Of a stretch of DNA of 64,000 nt, positions 16,258 through 25,179 are shown in pieces. Location of the stretch: contig SVOC01000007.1 in the NCBI GenBank assembly GCA_015066625.1, forward strand, positions 1 through 64,000, read 5' to 3'. The DNA is from Oscillospiraceae bacterium (GTDB lineage Bacteria; Bacillota; Clostridia; Oscillospirales; Acutalibacteraceae). The position numbers were made by a program, and so were the translations under genes. Each line of letters opens with the position of its first letter. The stretch's first letter is position 1. The notes under the pieces were generated by a model. The model was not told the DNA's origin and did not search any database. It saw only the letters and a list, made by a program, of their open reading frames with translations.

Positions 16258-16986
16258 ATGCATATCAGCGAATTTGCGAAGCTGACGGGTGTCAGCATAA
16301 GAACACTGCATTATTACGATGAAATCGGGCTTCTGAAACCTGCGTTTGTTAATGAACAAAACGGATACAGAGATTATGGCAAAAAATCACTTGAACGTAT
16401 GGCGGAAATTCTGTTTTACCGTGAGCTTGATTTTCCGCTGAAAAGCATACGGGAAATTCTTTCGTCGCCCGGTTACGACAAAACTGAAGCAATCCGCAGG
16501 CAGAAAGAACTGCTCATTCTCAAAAAAGAACGGCTGGAAAGGCTGATTTCAGTCCTTGATGATGCTGAAAAAGGAGAGATACCGATGAGTATATTTGACA
16601 ATAATGAATACGAAACCGCACGCAGACAGTATGCCGACGAGGCAAAACAGCGTTGGGGCAACACAGATGCCTACAAGGAAAGCAAACAAAAAACCGCAGG
16701 ATATTCCGACGATAAATGGGATGATGTAAATGCAGGTCTGAACGCAGTTTTTGCGGATTTTTCGGCAATAAAAGACAGCGAAAAACCTGAAAGCGAAGCC
16801 TCACAAAAGCTTGTGATGAGGTTGCGGGACTATATAACCTGCAATTTCTACACCTGCACAAATGAAATTCTCTCAGGGCTTGGTCAGATGTATACAGCCG
16901 ACGAGCGTTTCAAAGCAAACATTGACAAAAACGGTTCGGGCACGGCAGAATTCGTTTCAGAAGCAATTAAAATTTACTGCACATAA
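16258..16986 (+). CDS. MerR family regulator with TipAS drug-recognition domain
   Basis: 242 residues. Residues 1-70 form a MerR winged HTH (HISEFAKLTGVSIRTLHYYDEIGLLKP), followed by the dimerising coiled coil (about 75-110) and a C-terminal TipAS-like domain with the typical WGNTDAYKES start and a helical globin-like fold. TipA/Mta-class proteins sense thiopeptide or other drugs and activate export genes. The Cys used for covalent thiostrepton capture in TipA cannot be assigned with confidence. The gene stands alone between two terminators. Confidence 0.88.
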   Translation: MHISEFAKLTGVSIRTLHYYDEIGLLKPAFVNEQNGYRDYGKKSLERMAEILFYRELDFPLKSIREILSSPGYDKTEAIRRQKELLILKKERLERLISVLDDAEKGEIPMSIFDNNEYETARRQYADEAKQRWGNTDAYKESKQKTAGYSDDKWDDVNAGLNAVFADFSAIKDSEKPESEASQKLVMRLRDYITCNFYTCTNEILSGLGQMYTADERFKANIDKNGSGTAEFVSEAIKIYCT

Positions 16987-16987
16987 C

Positions 16988-17018
16988 AAAAAGCTGACTC
17001 GCAGTGAGTCAGCTTTTT
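16988..17018 (+). terminator. Rho-independent terminator
   Basis: Perfect hairpin AAAAGCTGACTC / GAGTCAGCTTTT with a T tail, immediately after the MerR gene. Confidence 0.92.
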
Positions 17019-17099
17019 CTGTATGTCACATTTTCCGTGTTTGCTGCCTGTATTCCGGTGAATTTTTGTATCAATTCAAACAGGTAAAGGCAACATAAT

Positions 17100-17684
17100 T
17101 CATATTTTTCTTTTCATCAGCCCGTGCCTGTTGCAGTAAATGTAAATATACCCTCTGCCCCGAAGCTGAAAGCGTGTTTCTGCATTGCCTTCGGGATAAA
17201 ATTTCACAAACTGAACTCTGTCCGACGTAAGATATGCAAGGAACGAAATAAAATGAGTTTTTGTCATTTCGTGAGAAACGGTTATGAAATGCTCATCCTC
17301 AACTTTTTCAATGCTTATCCCGTGTGCATCATCAGCATCTTCCGCTTCAAGCGGCAGCAAGGCAATTCCGCAGCAGCTTATAACCGCATCACCCGTTGTG
17401 CGGATTATATTTCCGCATACGGGGCATACATAAAACTTTGAACGGAGCATATTTGCCGAAATATTTTTATTTATAACCGTATTTCCCGATATAAGCTCCG
17501 CAACCGAAACTCCCAGTGCCTTTGCAAGAGGCTCAATCAGAGTAATATCGGGCATACCCTTTGCGGTTTCCCATTTTGACACCGCTTTACTGCTGACGCC
17601 GATTTCATCCGCAAGCTGAAGCTGTGTTATTCCCTTTGCTTCACGAAGGCGTTTTATTGTTGAACCTGTAATGTAATTATCCAT
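17100..17684 (-). CDS. HTH regulator fused to a desulfoferrodoxin / superoxide reductase domain
   Basis: 194 residues from ATG 17684 (AAGGAG six to seven bases upstream; ATG 17690 is too close to it). Numbering from 17690: residues 11-66 are an XRE HTH. Residues 89-107 hold CPVC...CC, the desulforedoxin Fe(Cys)4 pattern. The C-terminal domain then shows His123, His140 and His146 (HEMTKTH), and Cys186 and His189 (YCNRHG), in the order and spacing of the superoxide reductase iron ligands. The catalytic Lys next to the first His appears to be Ala122. Thus it looks like a transcription factor carrying both iron centres, probably sensing superoxide or oxygen. The targets are unknown. Confidence 0.8.
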   Translation of the reverse strand: MDNYITGSTIKRLREAKGITQLQLADEIGVSSKAVSKWETAKGMPDITLIEPLAKALGVSVAELISGNTVINKNISANMLRSKFYVCPVCGNIIRTTGDAVISCCGIALLPLEAEDADDAHGISIEKVEDEHFITVSHEMTKTHFISFLAYLTSDRVQFVKFYPEGNAETRFQLRGRGYIYIYCNRHGLMKRKI

Positions 17685-17704
17685 AATCATTCTCCTTTTC
17701 CGTA

Positions 17705-17733
17705 ATTATAAACCATATCTGCAAATCTTACAA
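17705..17733 (-). promoter_or_regulatory. Promoter of the HTH-superoxide reductase gene
   Basis: Minus strand TTGTAA, 17 bases, TATAAT, 21 bases before the chosen ATG. An ACGCAGCGT palindrome lies just upstream of the -35. Confidence 0.7.
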
Positions 17734-17761
17734 CCTACGCTGCGTTGAAACTGATTATGGC

Positions 17762-17790
17762 TTGAACATTGTGCGGCAATATGGTATAAT
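17762..17790 (+). promoter_or_regulatory. Promoter of the zinc-ribbon membrane protein
   Basis: TTGAAC, 17 bases, TATAAT on the plus strand, 35 bases before ATG 17826 and divergent from the HTH-SOR promoter. Confidence 0.7.
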
Positions 17791-17825
17791 AATTAAAATA
17801 TACCTTGGACGAAGGGAGAACCGTG

Positions 17826-18227
17826 ATGGCAGGTCTGGGCGCAATGATTATCGGAATGATAACGGGCGGAATTATGATGTTTTTTATTGCCGTCGTTACT
17901 GTCATTTATGCCGTAATAATTTATTTTGATGCCCGCCGCCACAATATGAAAGCGATTTTATGGGCGGTTATGGCTCTGCTTTTCAATTTATACAGCCTGC
18001 CCGTTTACATATTCGTGAGAATAAAAATTGCGACCCTCAAATGTGCCGCCTGCGGTGTAAAGGTTGGAGAAGGCAAAAATTTCTGTCCCGAGTGCGGTAC
18101 TGAAATCAAAAAGATTGATGACGGCGCCATTGCAAAAAAGGTTATCATCGGTGTGCTTATTGCGTGGGCAGCAATCAATATTCTGGGCGGAATATATTTA
18201 GCAATCATGGGTTATATAAATTCTTAA
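17826..18227 (+). CDS. Small membrane protein with zinc ribbon
   Basis: 133 residues from ATG 17826 (GAAGGGAG seven bases upstream). Two N-terminal membrane segments are followed by a CAACG...CPECG zinc ribbon at about residues 72-93, and one C-terminal membrane segment ends the protein. This zinc-ribbon membrane type is frequent in Firmicutes, without known function. It shares a divergent promoter region with the HTH-SOR regulator and may be its target. Confidence 0.7.
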   Translation: MAGLGAMIIGMITGGIMMFFIAVVTVIYAVIIYFDARRHNMKAILWAVMALLFNLYSLPVYIFVRIKIATLKCAACGVKVGEGKNFCPECGTEIKKIDDGAIAKKVIIGVLIAWAAINILGGIYLAIMGYINS

Positions 18228-18252
18228 GAATTTCAAAAAGAAGGTGTTCTGT

Positions 18253-19275
18253 ATGAAGAAAACCATAAAAATCAAATTCATCGGATTTCAAAGCAAAGAC
18301 CATATAAACGGAATAAGATTGAATAAAACCTGGTTATACAAAACTTTGGAGAAAAACTTCAATATTGTTGAATGCGAAGACGCCGACTATGTGATATGTT
18401 CCTGCTTTAACTTATACGAATACTGCGGAACCAAACAAATCAGAATAATGTACTCCGGCGAAAACTATGTTCCGGACTACAATGTGATAGATTACAGCAT
18501 TTGCTGTTATCCGATTGATTTCTGTAACAGAAACTTCTATCTCCCTGCAAGTTTGTTTGGTTACGACGGAGAAAGAAGAGCTATCGAAAACAGACAAAAC
18601 TGTTTTGACAAAAGCATTTTAAAAACAAAAACAAAATTTGCAAACCTTATTGCAAGCTACGATTCCGAAAACAATTACAGAAGCAAACTTTTTAATGAGC
18701 TGTCCAAATACAAATTTATTGATTCTCCCGGAAAATTTCTGAAAAATTGCGATGAACAGGTCAGGTTTCAGGATGACAGCAAGATCAATTTCCAGAAACG
18801 CTGTAAATTCTCTTTATGTATAGAAAGTGCCGTAAACGCCGGATTTAATACCGAAAAAATTATGGATGCTTTTTATGCGGAAACAATTCCGGTATATTAC
18901 GGAGACCCTGAAATTGTCAAAATATTCAATCCAAAAGCATTTATAAATGCATCAGATTATGCAACGGTTGAAGATGTTGTAAAAAGAATTATCGAGATAG
19001 ACAACGATGATGATCTTTATATAAAAATGCTCAACGAGCCAATATTCAACAAAGAAGGTTTTATATCCGATACCTTTAAGAGTGCGGAGGATTTCTTGGT
19101 GGGAATCTTTGAAACACCTCTTGAAAAAGCCGGGAAACGTTCAAAGGTAAGCTGGGCATTGGGTCATGAAGAATTTTTAGTCAAAGCCACAGCAATATAC
19201 AACGTTTTATATAGGAACAGGTTCTATATGTTCCTGAAAAATATATACAGAAAAATCAAGAAAACAATTAAGTAA
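18253..19275 (+). CDS. GT10 alpha-1,3-fucosyltransferase
   Basis: 340 residues from ATG 18253. It matches glycosyltransferase family 10: the donor-site block FSLCIESAVNAGFNTEKIMDA followed by TIPVYYGDPEI and FNPKAFIN, which bind GDP-fucose. There is no membrane segment; the C-terminal basic helix may attach the enzyme to the membrane. Codon use is more A/T-rich than its neighbours and no other fucose or capsule gene is adjacent, which suggests recent acquisition. The product would be a Lewis-type fucosylated surface glycan, by inference. Confidence 0.88.
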   Translation: MKKTIKIKFIGFQSKDHINGIRLNKTWLYKTLEKNFNIVECEDADYVICSCFNLYEYCGTKQIRIMYSGENYVPDYNVIDYSICCYPIDFCNRNFYLPASLFGYDGERRAIENRQNCFDKSILKTKTKFANLIASYDSENNYRSKLFNELSKYKFIDSPGKFLKNCDEQVRFQDDSKINFQKRCKFSLCIESAVNAGFNTEKIMDAFYAETIPVYYGDPEIVKIFNPKAFINASDYATVEDVVKRIIEIDNDDDLYIKMLNEPIFNKEGFISDTFKSAEDFLVGIFETPLEKAGKRSKVSWALGHEEFLVKATAIYNVLYRNRFYMFLKNIYRKIKKTIK

Positions 19276-19326
19276 TAATCTGTCATAACAACTCTTTAAA
19301 GTCTGAAAAAAAGAAGGAAGATAATC

Positions 19327-20721
19327 TTGAAAACCGCTGAAAAAATCATAAAAAGCGAACAGCGTGAGGTTGCAAGGCTCAAAAAAATGCAAAACCGCAG
19401 TTCGGGCAGCAGATATTTTCTTATTCTGCTTATACTTATTGCAATAGTAAACATTCTTGACGAGGTTACAAGCAATCTGACGGTTACGGTGCAGTCGTCT
19501 TTTGTTACGGAATTTTTCGTAAACAATCCCTTTATGGGCAAATTCTACACCTACGAAGACGGCCTTGCGCTTCACTCGGGCATAGGCGTTTTCACCTATG
19601 TGCTGGGTCTTTTCACACCCTTCTACAAGGCACTTGCCGACAAATGGGGAAGAAAGCCCCTTTTCATGATGTCAACTCTCGGCATGGCGGCAGGTCTGCT
19701 TGTTATACATCTTTCTTCAAGCTACATAATGTTCCTTGCAGGCTTTGCGATTATCAGCTTCTTTATGGGTCACGATATTCAGATTATCTATATTCTTGAA
19801 GAAGCGCCCGATAAGCACCGTGCAAAGATTTACAGCTTTCTCAAAAGCTTCGGTATTCTCGGTGTTATCCTCATCCCCACACTCCGTGACATACTTATGG
19901 GCAACGACGCAACGAAATGGCGCGAAATCTTCCTTGTACCCTCATTGGTAGGCTTTGCCGCAGTTGTGCTTGTTGTGCTTCTTGCAAAGGATACAAAGGT
20001 TTTCATCGGCGAAAGAATTGCCTATCTTTCCCGACCACATGAGGAAAGGCAGGCTGAAAAAGCCCTCAAAAAACAGCAGAAGGAAGCCCAGAGAAATCAA
20101 TCGGGTGTTTTCAACGGCGTAAAATATATTTTCGCAAACAAAGATACAAAAATGCTCATCATTTCCCACATCATTTTCGATTCGGCAATGCCTGCAATCG
20201 CTTTGTATTTCGAATCCTCAATGCACCGTGCGGGAATGAGCACAAGCGACATAACCAAGGCTCTGTTTATGGTGCCTGTTATTTATGCATCCATAACCTT
20301 TATTTCGGGCTTTATTGCGGACAAGGCAGGCAGAAAAGCTACCGTCAATCTTTTCTCCGTTACCTGTATTGCAGGATACATTCTGTTTGTTGCAGGTATT
20401 CTCAAAGGCTGGAATCCTTATCTTATCGGCTCACTTGCAGGTCTTTACCAGGGTTCATACTGGATTGGCAGAGATTACATGAATGTTATGATGACCGAAA
20501 AGGTGCCTACGGATATCCGCGCATCGGTTGTGGGTGCGGAAGGACTTCTTGTCATCATCGGTCTTGTTGTAGGCTACGGAAGCATAATTCTCGGTATGAC
20601 ACTTATGCCTATCTGGTGGGCTTGCCTTGCAATATCCGTACCTGCCGTAGGTATTGCCGCAATACTCTTTGCCCTTAAAGTCAAAGAAACCAAGGGCGCA
20701 AATCTTGATGAAATAGGATAA
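19327..20721 (+). CDS. MFS transporter
   Basis: 464 residues from TTG 19327, with AAGGAAG six bases upstream. Twelve membrane segments; the MFS signature between segments 2 and 3 appears as ADKWGRKPLFM and again as ADKAGRKATVN in the second half. A basic cytoplasmic loop (about 235-260) joins the halves. It is the first gene of a three-gene set with a phosphodiesterase-like enzyme and a second MFS protein, 19 and 10 bases apart, so it likely imports a substrate handled by that enzyme. Confidence 0.85.
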   Translation: MKTAEKIIKSEQREVARLKKMQNRSSGSRYFLILLILIAIVNILDEVTSNLTVTVQSSFVTEFFVNNPFMGKFYTYEDGLALHSGIGVFTYVLGLFTPFYKALADKWGRKPLFMMSTLGMAAGLLVIHLSSSYIMFLAGFAIISFFMGHDIQIIYILEEAPDKHRAKIYSFLKSFGILGVILIPTLRDILMGNDATKWREIFLVPSLVGFAAVVLVVLLAKDTKVFIGERIAYLSRPHEERQAEKALKKQQKEAQRNQSGVFNGVKYIFANKDTKMLIISHIIFDSAMPAIALYFESSMHRAGMSTSDITKALFMVPVIYASITFISGFIADKAGRKATVNLFSVTCIAGYILFVAGILKGWNPYLIGSLAGLYQGSYWIGRDYMNVMMTEKVPTDIRASVVGAEGLLVIIGLVVGYGSIILGMTLMPIWWACLAISVPAVGIAAILFALKVKETKGANLDEIG

Positions 20722-20740
20722 AATTAAGGAGCTGATATCT

Positions 20741-21508
20741 ATGAAGGTAATTGTTATTCTTGCCGACGGTATGCGGCCCGATTCCATACCGGGCATTGCC
20801 AATGCCGAAAGAATAATAAGCGAATCTGCATATGCGGCGGATGCTCTCACCGTTTCTCCCTCCGTAACCCTGCCCTGCCACATATCTCTTTTCCACAGCG
20901 TTACACCTGCAAGACACGGCACAACCACCAACACCTATATGCCTCAGGTAAGACCCATTGACGGACTTTGCGAGGTGCTGAAAAAGGCGGATAAAAAATG
21001 TGCAATTTTTTATAACTGGGAAGAAATCCGCGATGTTTCGCGCCCCAATTCTCTTGCGCATTCCTGCTTCTACGCAGGCAGAAGAATCGGATATAAAGAA
21101 GCAGGCGAAGAAATTACGGAAGAAGCAATCAGGTATCTGAAAAAATACGATACCGACTTCACCTTCATCTATTTCGGTTATTCGGATATGGCAGGCCATC
21201 AGCACGGCTGGATGACGGAGGAATACCTTGAAGCCATCCGAAGCTGCTGGAACAATACAGAAAAAATTATCAATGAGCTGGGCGATGAGTATACATATAT
21301 CATCACCTCAGACCACGGCGGTCACGACAGAACCCACGGCACGGAAATGCCCGAAGATATGCTCATACCCATCATAATCAAAGGTAAGGATTTTGAGCCG
21401 GGCAGTGTTCTTGAAAACGCAAATATTATGGATATTGCACCTACCGTCACAAAGCTTCTTGATGTTGAACCCGATGCCGAATGGGAAGGCAAATCTCTTA
21501 TACAGTAA
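20741..21508 (+). CDS. Alkaline phosphatase superfamily phosphodiesterase / nucleotide pyrophosphatase-like
   Basis: 255 residues without signal peptide. Metal and catalytic residues fit type I phosphodiesterases: Asp9 (ILADGMRPD), Thr43 nucleophile (SVTLPCH), GYSDMAGHQHG and TSDHGGHDRTHGT. It probably cleaves phosphodiester or pyrophosphate bonds of nucleotides, nucleotide sugars or glycerophosphodiesters inside the cell. It is sandwiched between two MFS transporters. Confidence 0.85.
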   Translation: MKVIVILADGMRPDSIPGIANAERIISESAYAADALTVSPSVTLPCHISLFHSVTPARHGTTTNTYMPQVRPIDGLCEVLKKADKKCAIFYNWEEIRDVSRPNSLAHSCFYAGRRIGYKEAGEEITEEAIRYLKKYDTDFTFIYFGYSDMAGHQHGWMTEEYLEAIRSCWNNTEKIINELGDEYTYIITSDHGGHDRTHGTEMPEDMLIPIIIKGKDFEPGSVLENANIMDIAPTVTKLLDVEPDAEWEGKSLIQ

Positions 21509-21518
21509 AGGAAAGATT

Positions 21519-22760
21519 ATGAAAGCTAAAAATTTTAAACGCACAAAATTTGCCTGTTACTCGGCATATTTCACAATGTCATCCATTTTCAGCCTGCCGC
21601 CTCTGCTTTTTGCTTCCTTGCAGGATATGTACGGAATTTCGTATACCCTGCTTGGTACGCTTGTTCTCACAAACTTCTGCACGCAACTTACGGTTGACCT
21701 GATTTTCACCTTTTTTACAAAATATTTCAATGTGAAAAAGGTTGTCAGAATAATGCCGCTTATAACTTCGGCAGGTCTGCTGATTTATGCGGTTTTCCCG
21801 AGCCTTTTCCCCGAACACGCCTATGCAGGCCTGCTTATCGGCACGGTACTGTTCTCGGTTTCCGCAGGTCTTTCGGAGGTTCTTTTAAGCCCCGTTATTG
21901 CGGCAATCCCCTCAGATAACCCTCAGAAGGATATGAGTCTGCTTCATTCCCTCTATGCCTTCGGTGTGTTCACCGTTGTTGTAATCAGCACGCTTTTCCT
22001 GCGTATTTTCGGCACGGCAAACTGGATGTATCTTACTCTTTTCTGGGCAGCGCTTCCCGTTATCGCCGCAGTCCTGTTTATGACATCTCCCATGCCCGAA
22101 ATGGACGTTACAAGCGGCGGAGATACCAAAGGCACAGGCAGACGCACCCTTGCTCTTGCACTTTGCGTAGGTTCAATCTTCTTCGGAAGCTGTGCGGAAA
22201 ACTCAATGTCAAACTGGGTTTCGACCTATATGGAAAATGCTTTGCAGGTTGATAAAGCCCTTGGCGATATTCTCGGAATGGCAATGTTTGCAATCCTTCT
22301 GGGTATTGCAAGAATCTCATATGCAAAATTCGGCAAAAACATAATGAGAGTTCTTCTTGCCGGAATGGCAGGTGCCGCAGTATGCTACCTTGTTGCAGGT
22401 CTTTCAACAAATGTTGTTTTTGCTTTTGTTGCCTGCATACTTACGGGTCTTTTTACCGCAATGCTCTGGCCCGGCACACTGATTATGATGGAAGAAAATA
22501 TCCCCGGCGTGGGAGTTGCCGCATACGCACTCATGGCGGCAAGCGGCGACCTGGGTGCATCCGTTGCACCCCAGCTTTTAGGCATAGTTGTTGACAGGGT
22601 TTCCGTCAGCGGATTTGCGGCTGATTTGAGCATAAGCCTGGGTCTTTCACCCGAGCAAATCGGTCTTAAAGCAGGTATGCTCGTAACCGCTCTTTTCCCC
22701 ATTCTCGGCACGGTACTTCTGATTTTTGCGATAAAATATTTCAAAAAGAAGAAAGCATAA
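21519..22760 (+). CDS. MFS transporter (FucP/sugar permease-like)
   Basis: 413 residues from ATG 21519 (AAAGGAAAG six bases upstream; the longer frame overlaps the previous gene and lacks a site). Twelve membrane segments. The pattern SCAENSMSNWVSTYMENALQVDK and GLFTAMLWPGTLIMMEENIPGVG resembles sugar-type MFS permeases of the FHS group. It ends at a strong hairpin shared with the convergent GH92 gene. Confidence 0.82.
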   Translation: MKAKNFKRTKFACYSAYFTMSSIFSLPPLLFASLQDMYGISYTLLGTLVLTNFCTQLTVDLIFTFFTKYFNVKKVVRIMPLITSAGLLIYAVFPSLFPEHAYAGLLIGTVLFSVSAGLSEVLLSPVIAAIPSDNPQKDMSLLHSLYAFGVFTVVVISTLFLRIFGTANWMYLTLFWAALPVIAAVLFMTSPMPEMDVTSGGDTKGTGRRTLALALCVGSIFFGSCAENSMSNWVSTYMENALQVDKALGDILGMAMFAILLGIARISYAKFGKNIMRVLLAGMAGAAVCYLVAGLSTNVVFAFVACILTGLFTAMLWPGTLIMMEENIPGVGVAAYALMAASGDLGASVAPQLLGIVVDRVSVSGFAADLSISLGLSPEQIGLKAGMLVTALFPILGTVLLIFAIKYFKKKKA

Positions 22761-22765
22761 AAAAC

Positions 22766-22803
22766 GGACTGCACGGATTAAATTCCGTGCAGTCCTTATT
22801 ATT
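22766..22803. terminator. Bidirectional terminator
   Basis: Hairpin GGACTGCACGGA / TCCGTGCAGTCC with flanking A and T tracts between convergent genes. Confidence 0.9.
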
Positions 22804-22808
22804 TTTGA

Positions 22809-25058
22809 TTATTTTGCAGATGTTGAACTCATTTCAAACACAAGCTCGCCGCCTGCCATAAGCTGTTCATGAGTAACATAAACACCGTCAAGTTTTTCAC
22901 CGTTAAGTGTTACGCTGCTTACATAAACATTCTTTTCACTCTGATTATTTGCAGTGATTTTAAGTGCATTTCCGTTTGAAAGATTTATTTCCGCCTTGTC
23001 AACATTGGGTGAACCGATCCAGTATTTATCCGTGCCTGCAAGTGGATAGAATCCCATTGCAGAGAATACATACCAGGCACTGAGCGTGCCGCCGTCATCG
23101 TTGCCGTCAAGACCGTTTATATCGGTGCTGAAACGGTTTTTCAGAGTCCAGCGCACCCATTTCTGAGTAAGGTCGGGTCTGCCTGCGTTTGCAAAAAGAT
23201 AGGGTGTATGAATATCGTGCTGATTGCCTACCCAGAATCCGCCGCCGGGGTCAATTGCGGCTCTTGAAATCGAAGCATCCCTCATAAAGTCGTCAAGCTC
23301 GCTGACGAAATATTCATCGTCGCCGAAAAGCTCAATCATACCTTCGATATCGTGAAGCGCATTCCATCTCCACTGCCTTGCACTGCCTTCGCAGTAGCAA
23401 TCGGCAAACTTCTTAATCATAACCGCATCATAGAAGGTGGTTATGTAGGGACTGAAATTCCATACAAAGCTGCCATCTGAATTTCTTGCCCGGAAATACT
23501 TTGTTTCGGGGTCGAAAAGGTTTTTGTAATACATTGATTTATCCGCATAAATCTTTGCCTCATCGGTTTTGCCCAGTGCCGTTGCAAGGGTTGCTATCGC
23601 TCCGTCTTCCCAGGCATACTCGATTGTACGGCTGACGGATTTATTCACACCTTCGATATCCTGAGGAATATATCCGTATTTGTTATATTCTTCAACATAG
23701 CCTCTGCCCGCCTTGTTAACAGGATTTTCAGAGGTATATTTCATATATTCGTATGCCTTTTCAGCATCAAAATCCGTTATGCCCTTTACGTAGCTTTCCG
23801 CAACAACGATACTTGCGTTATCGCCTATCATTGAGCCTGCATAGCCTGCGCCCATGGGCCAGCGGGGAAGGCCGCTGTCGCCGCCCTTATCTGCCATATC
23901 AACAAGGCTCCTGAGGCAATCGGTCTGAATATCCTGAGCAATAAGGGTATAAAGAGGATGGGTTGTGCGGCAGGTATCCCAGATGGACATATCCGTTCTG
24001 TATGTATAGCCCTCTGCGATGTGAGCCTTTTTATCAAAGCCCAGATATTCGCCGTTGACATCGGTAAAGTTTGTGGGCATTATCATTGTGTGGTAAAGTG
24101 CGGTGTAGAAATTGGTTTTGATTTCGTCACTGCCTTCGATTTTTATGACGGAAAGGTTCTTTTCCCATTCGTCGGCAGCATTCTTTCTGACAGTATCAAA
24201 ATCAAGGCCGTCGGTTTCGGCTTTAAGATTAAGCATTGCGTTTTCTTCGCTTACATAGCTGATGCCCACTTTAAGCTCAACGCTTTCGCCGCCAAGGTCA
24301 CCAAAGTTGATATCAACCGCACCGTCGGTAATCTTACATTCTTTTATGGGTTTATTTGCAGCAGCAGCAAAATAGGCAGGCAGGCCGTCATATCTGTCGG
24401 AAAAAGCACCGTGAAGCTCGCTTCCGCCGATAATAAATCCGCTTTCTTCGTCATACTTTGCATAGCCGCCGCGGGTTGTTGTTTTGCCTGCGCCGCTGTT
24501 GAGGTCGATATAAAGCTTTGCATCTCCGTCGCCGTAGAAGGTGTAGCGGTGAACACCCGTATGCACACCTGCTGTCATTTCCGCAAGACAGCTTACGGTA
24601 GGCAGATAAACCGCATAATAGCCTACGGAAGCGGTTTCGTTCTTATGTGAATAAGGCATAATTGCAGGCTTGTTATCGTCCGAATGAGGAATAACCCTGA
24701 AATGGTTGTAATCCTCCGCACCCGTGCCCGAAAGACGGGAATGGCTGAAGCCTTTGATGTGAGCGTGCTCGTAATAATAGCCCGAAGTGTTGGTTTTGAC
24801 TATGTATGCACCGCCTATAAAGCTGGTGTCCGCACCCAGTCTGACAGCGCCGAAGGGCACTGTTGCCGCAGGGCTGAGCATTCCGCAGGTCCAGGGAATT
24901 CCGCCCGTACCGATAAACGGGTCAACATAGCTTCCGTATGTACCCGTTTCAACCTCGGGCATTTCAATTCTTGTGAATTTTGCGCCGCCGATTATACCCG
25001 TGATAAGCATTTCGGCAGAAACAATGAGCGATACAACGGCTCTGATTATATTCAGCAT
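22809..25058 (-). CDS. GH92 family alpha-mannosidase-like enzyme with Gln at the acid position
   Basis: 749 residues. An N-terminal hydrophobic segment (about 5-25) should export or anchor the protein. It follows the GH92 pattern: YVDPFIGTGG at 44-53, RTDMSIWDTCRTTHPL, GGLPRWPMGAGYAGSMIGDNA-like block near 393-415, and AWYVFSAMGFYPLAGTDKYWIGSPNVDKA at the end. The motif usually GNEPxHH reads GNQHDIH, with Gln613 at the general acid position. From memory, Glu-to-Gln there marks the GH92 member that cleaves mannosyl phosphate rather than ordinary mannosides. GGAGGAG lies six bases before the ATG. Confidence 0.9.
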   Translation of the reverse strand: MLNIIRAVVSLIVSAEMLITGIIGGAKFTRIEMPEVETGTYGSYVDPFIGTGGIPWTCGMLSPAATVPFGAVRLGADTSFIGGAYIVKTNTSGYYYEHAHIKGFSHSRLSGTGAEDYNHFRVIPHSDDNKPAIMPYSHKNETASVGYYAVYLPTVSCLAEMTAGVHTGVHRYTFYGDGDAKLYIDLNSGAGKTTTRGGYAKYDEESGFIIGGSELHGAFSDRYDGLPAYFAAAANKPIKECKITDGAVDINFGDLGGESVELKVGISYVSEENAMLNLKAETDGLDFDTVRKNAADEWEKNLSVIKIEGSDEIKTNFYTALYHTMIMPTNFTDVNGEYLGFDKKAHIAEGYTYRTDMSIWDTCRTTHPLYTLIAQDIQTDCLRSLVDMADKGGDSGLPRWPMGAGYAGSMIGDNASIVVAESYVKGITDFDAEKAYEYMKYTSENPVNKAGRGYVEEYNKYGYIPQDIEGVNKSVSRTIEYAWEDGAIATLATALGKTDEAKIYADKSMYYKNLFDPETKYFRARNSDGSFVWNFSPYITTFYDAVMIKKFADCYCEGSARQWRWNALHDIEGMIELFGDDEYFVSELDDFMRDASISRAAIDPGGGFWVGNQHDIHTPYLFANAGRPDLTQKWVRWTLKNRFSTDINGLDGNDDGGTLSAWYVFSAMGFYPLAGTDKYWIGSPNVDKAEINLSNGNALKITANNQSEKNVYVSSVTLNGEKLDGVYVTHEQLMAGGELVFEMSSTSAK

Positions 25059-25179
25059 TATATCTCCTCCTTTATGAATTAAATATAGAATAGTTTGCTT
25101 TAAATGTCAAGGAAGTCCTTGAAAAGAAAATTTTTGTATGATACTATTTAAAAGCAGACACATAACAGGAGGAATAAAA

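Noticed and set aside
17736..17746. CTGCGTTGAAA shared with the inverted-repeat element at 34083
   Set aside because: Only 11 bases match and the flanks differ; probably chance.
23958..24650. 230-codon plus-strand frame opposite GH92
   Set aside because: It lies wholly inside GH92, whose motifs are clear.
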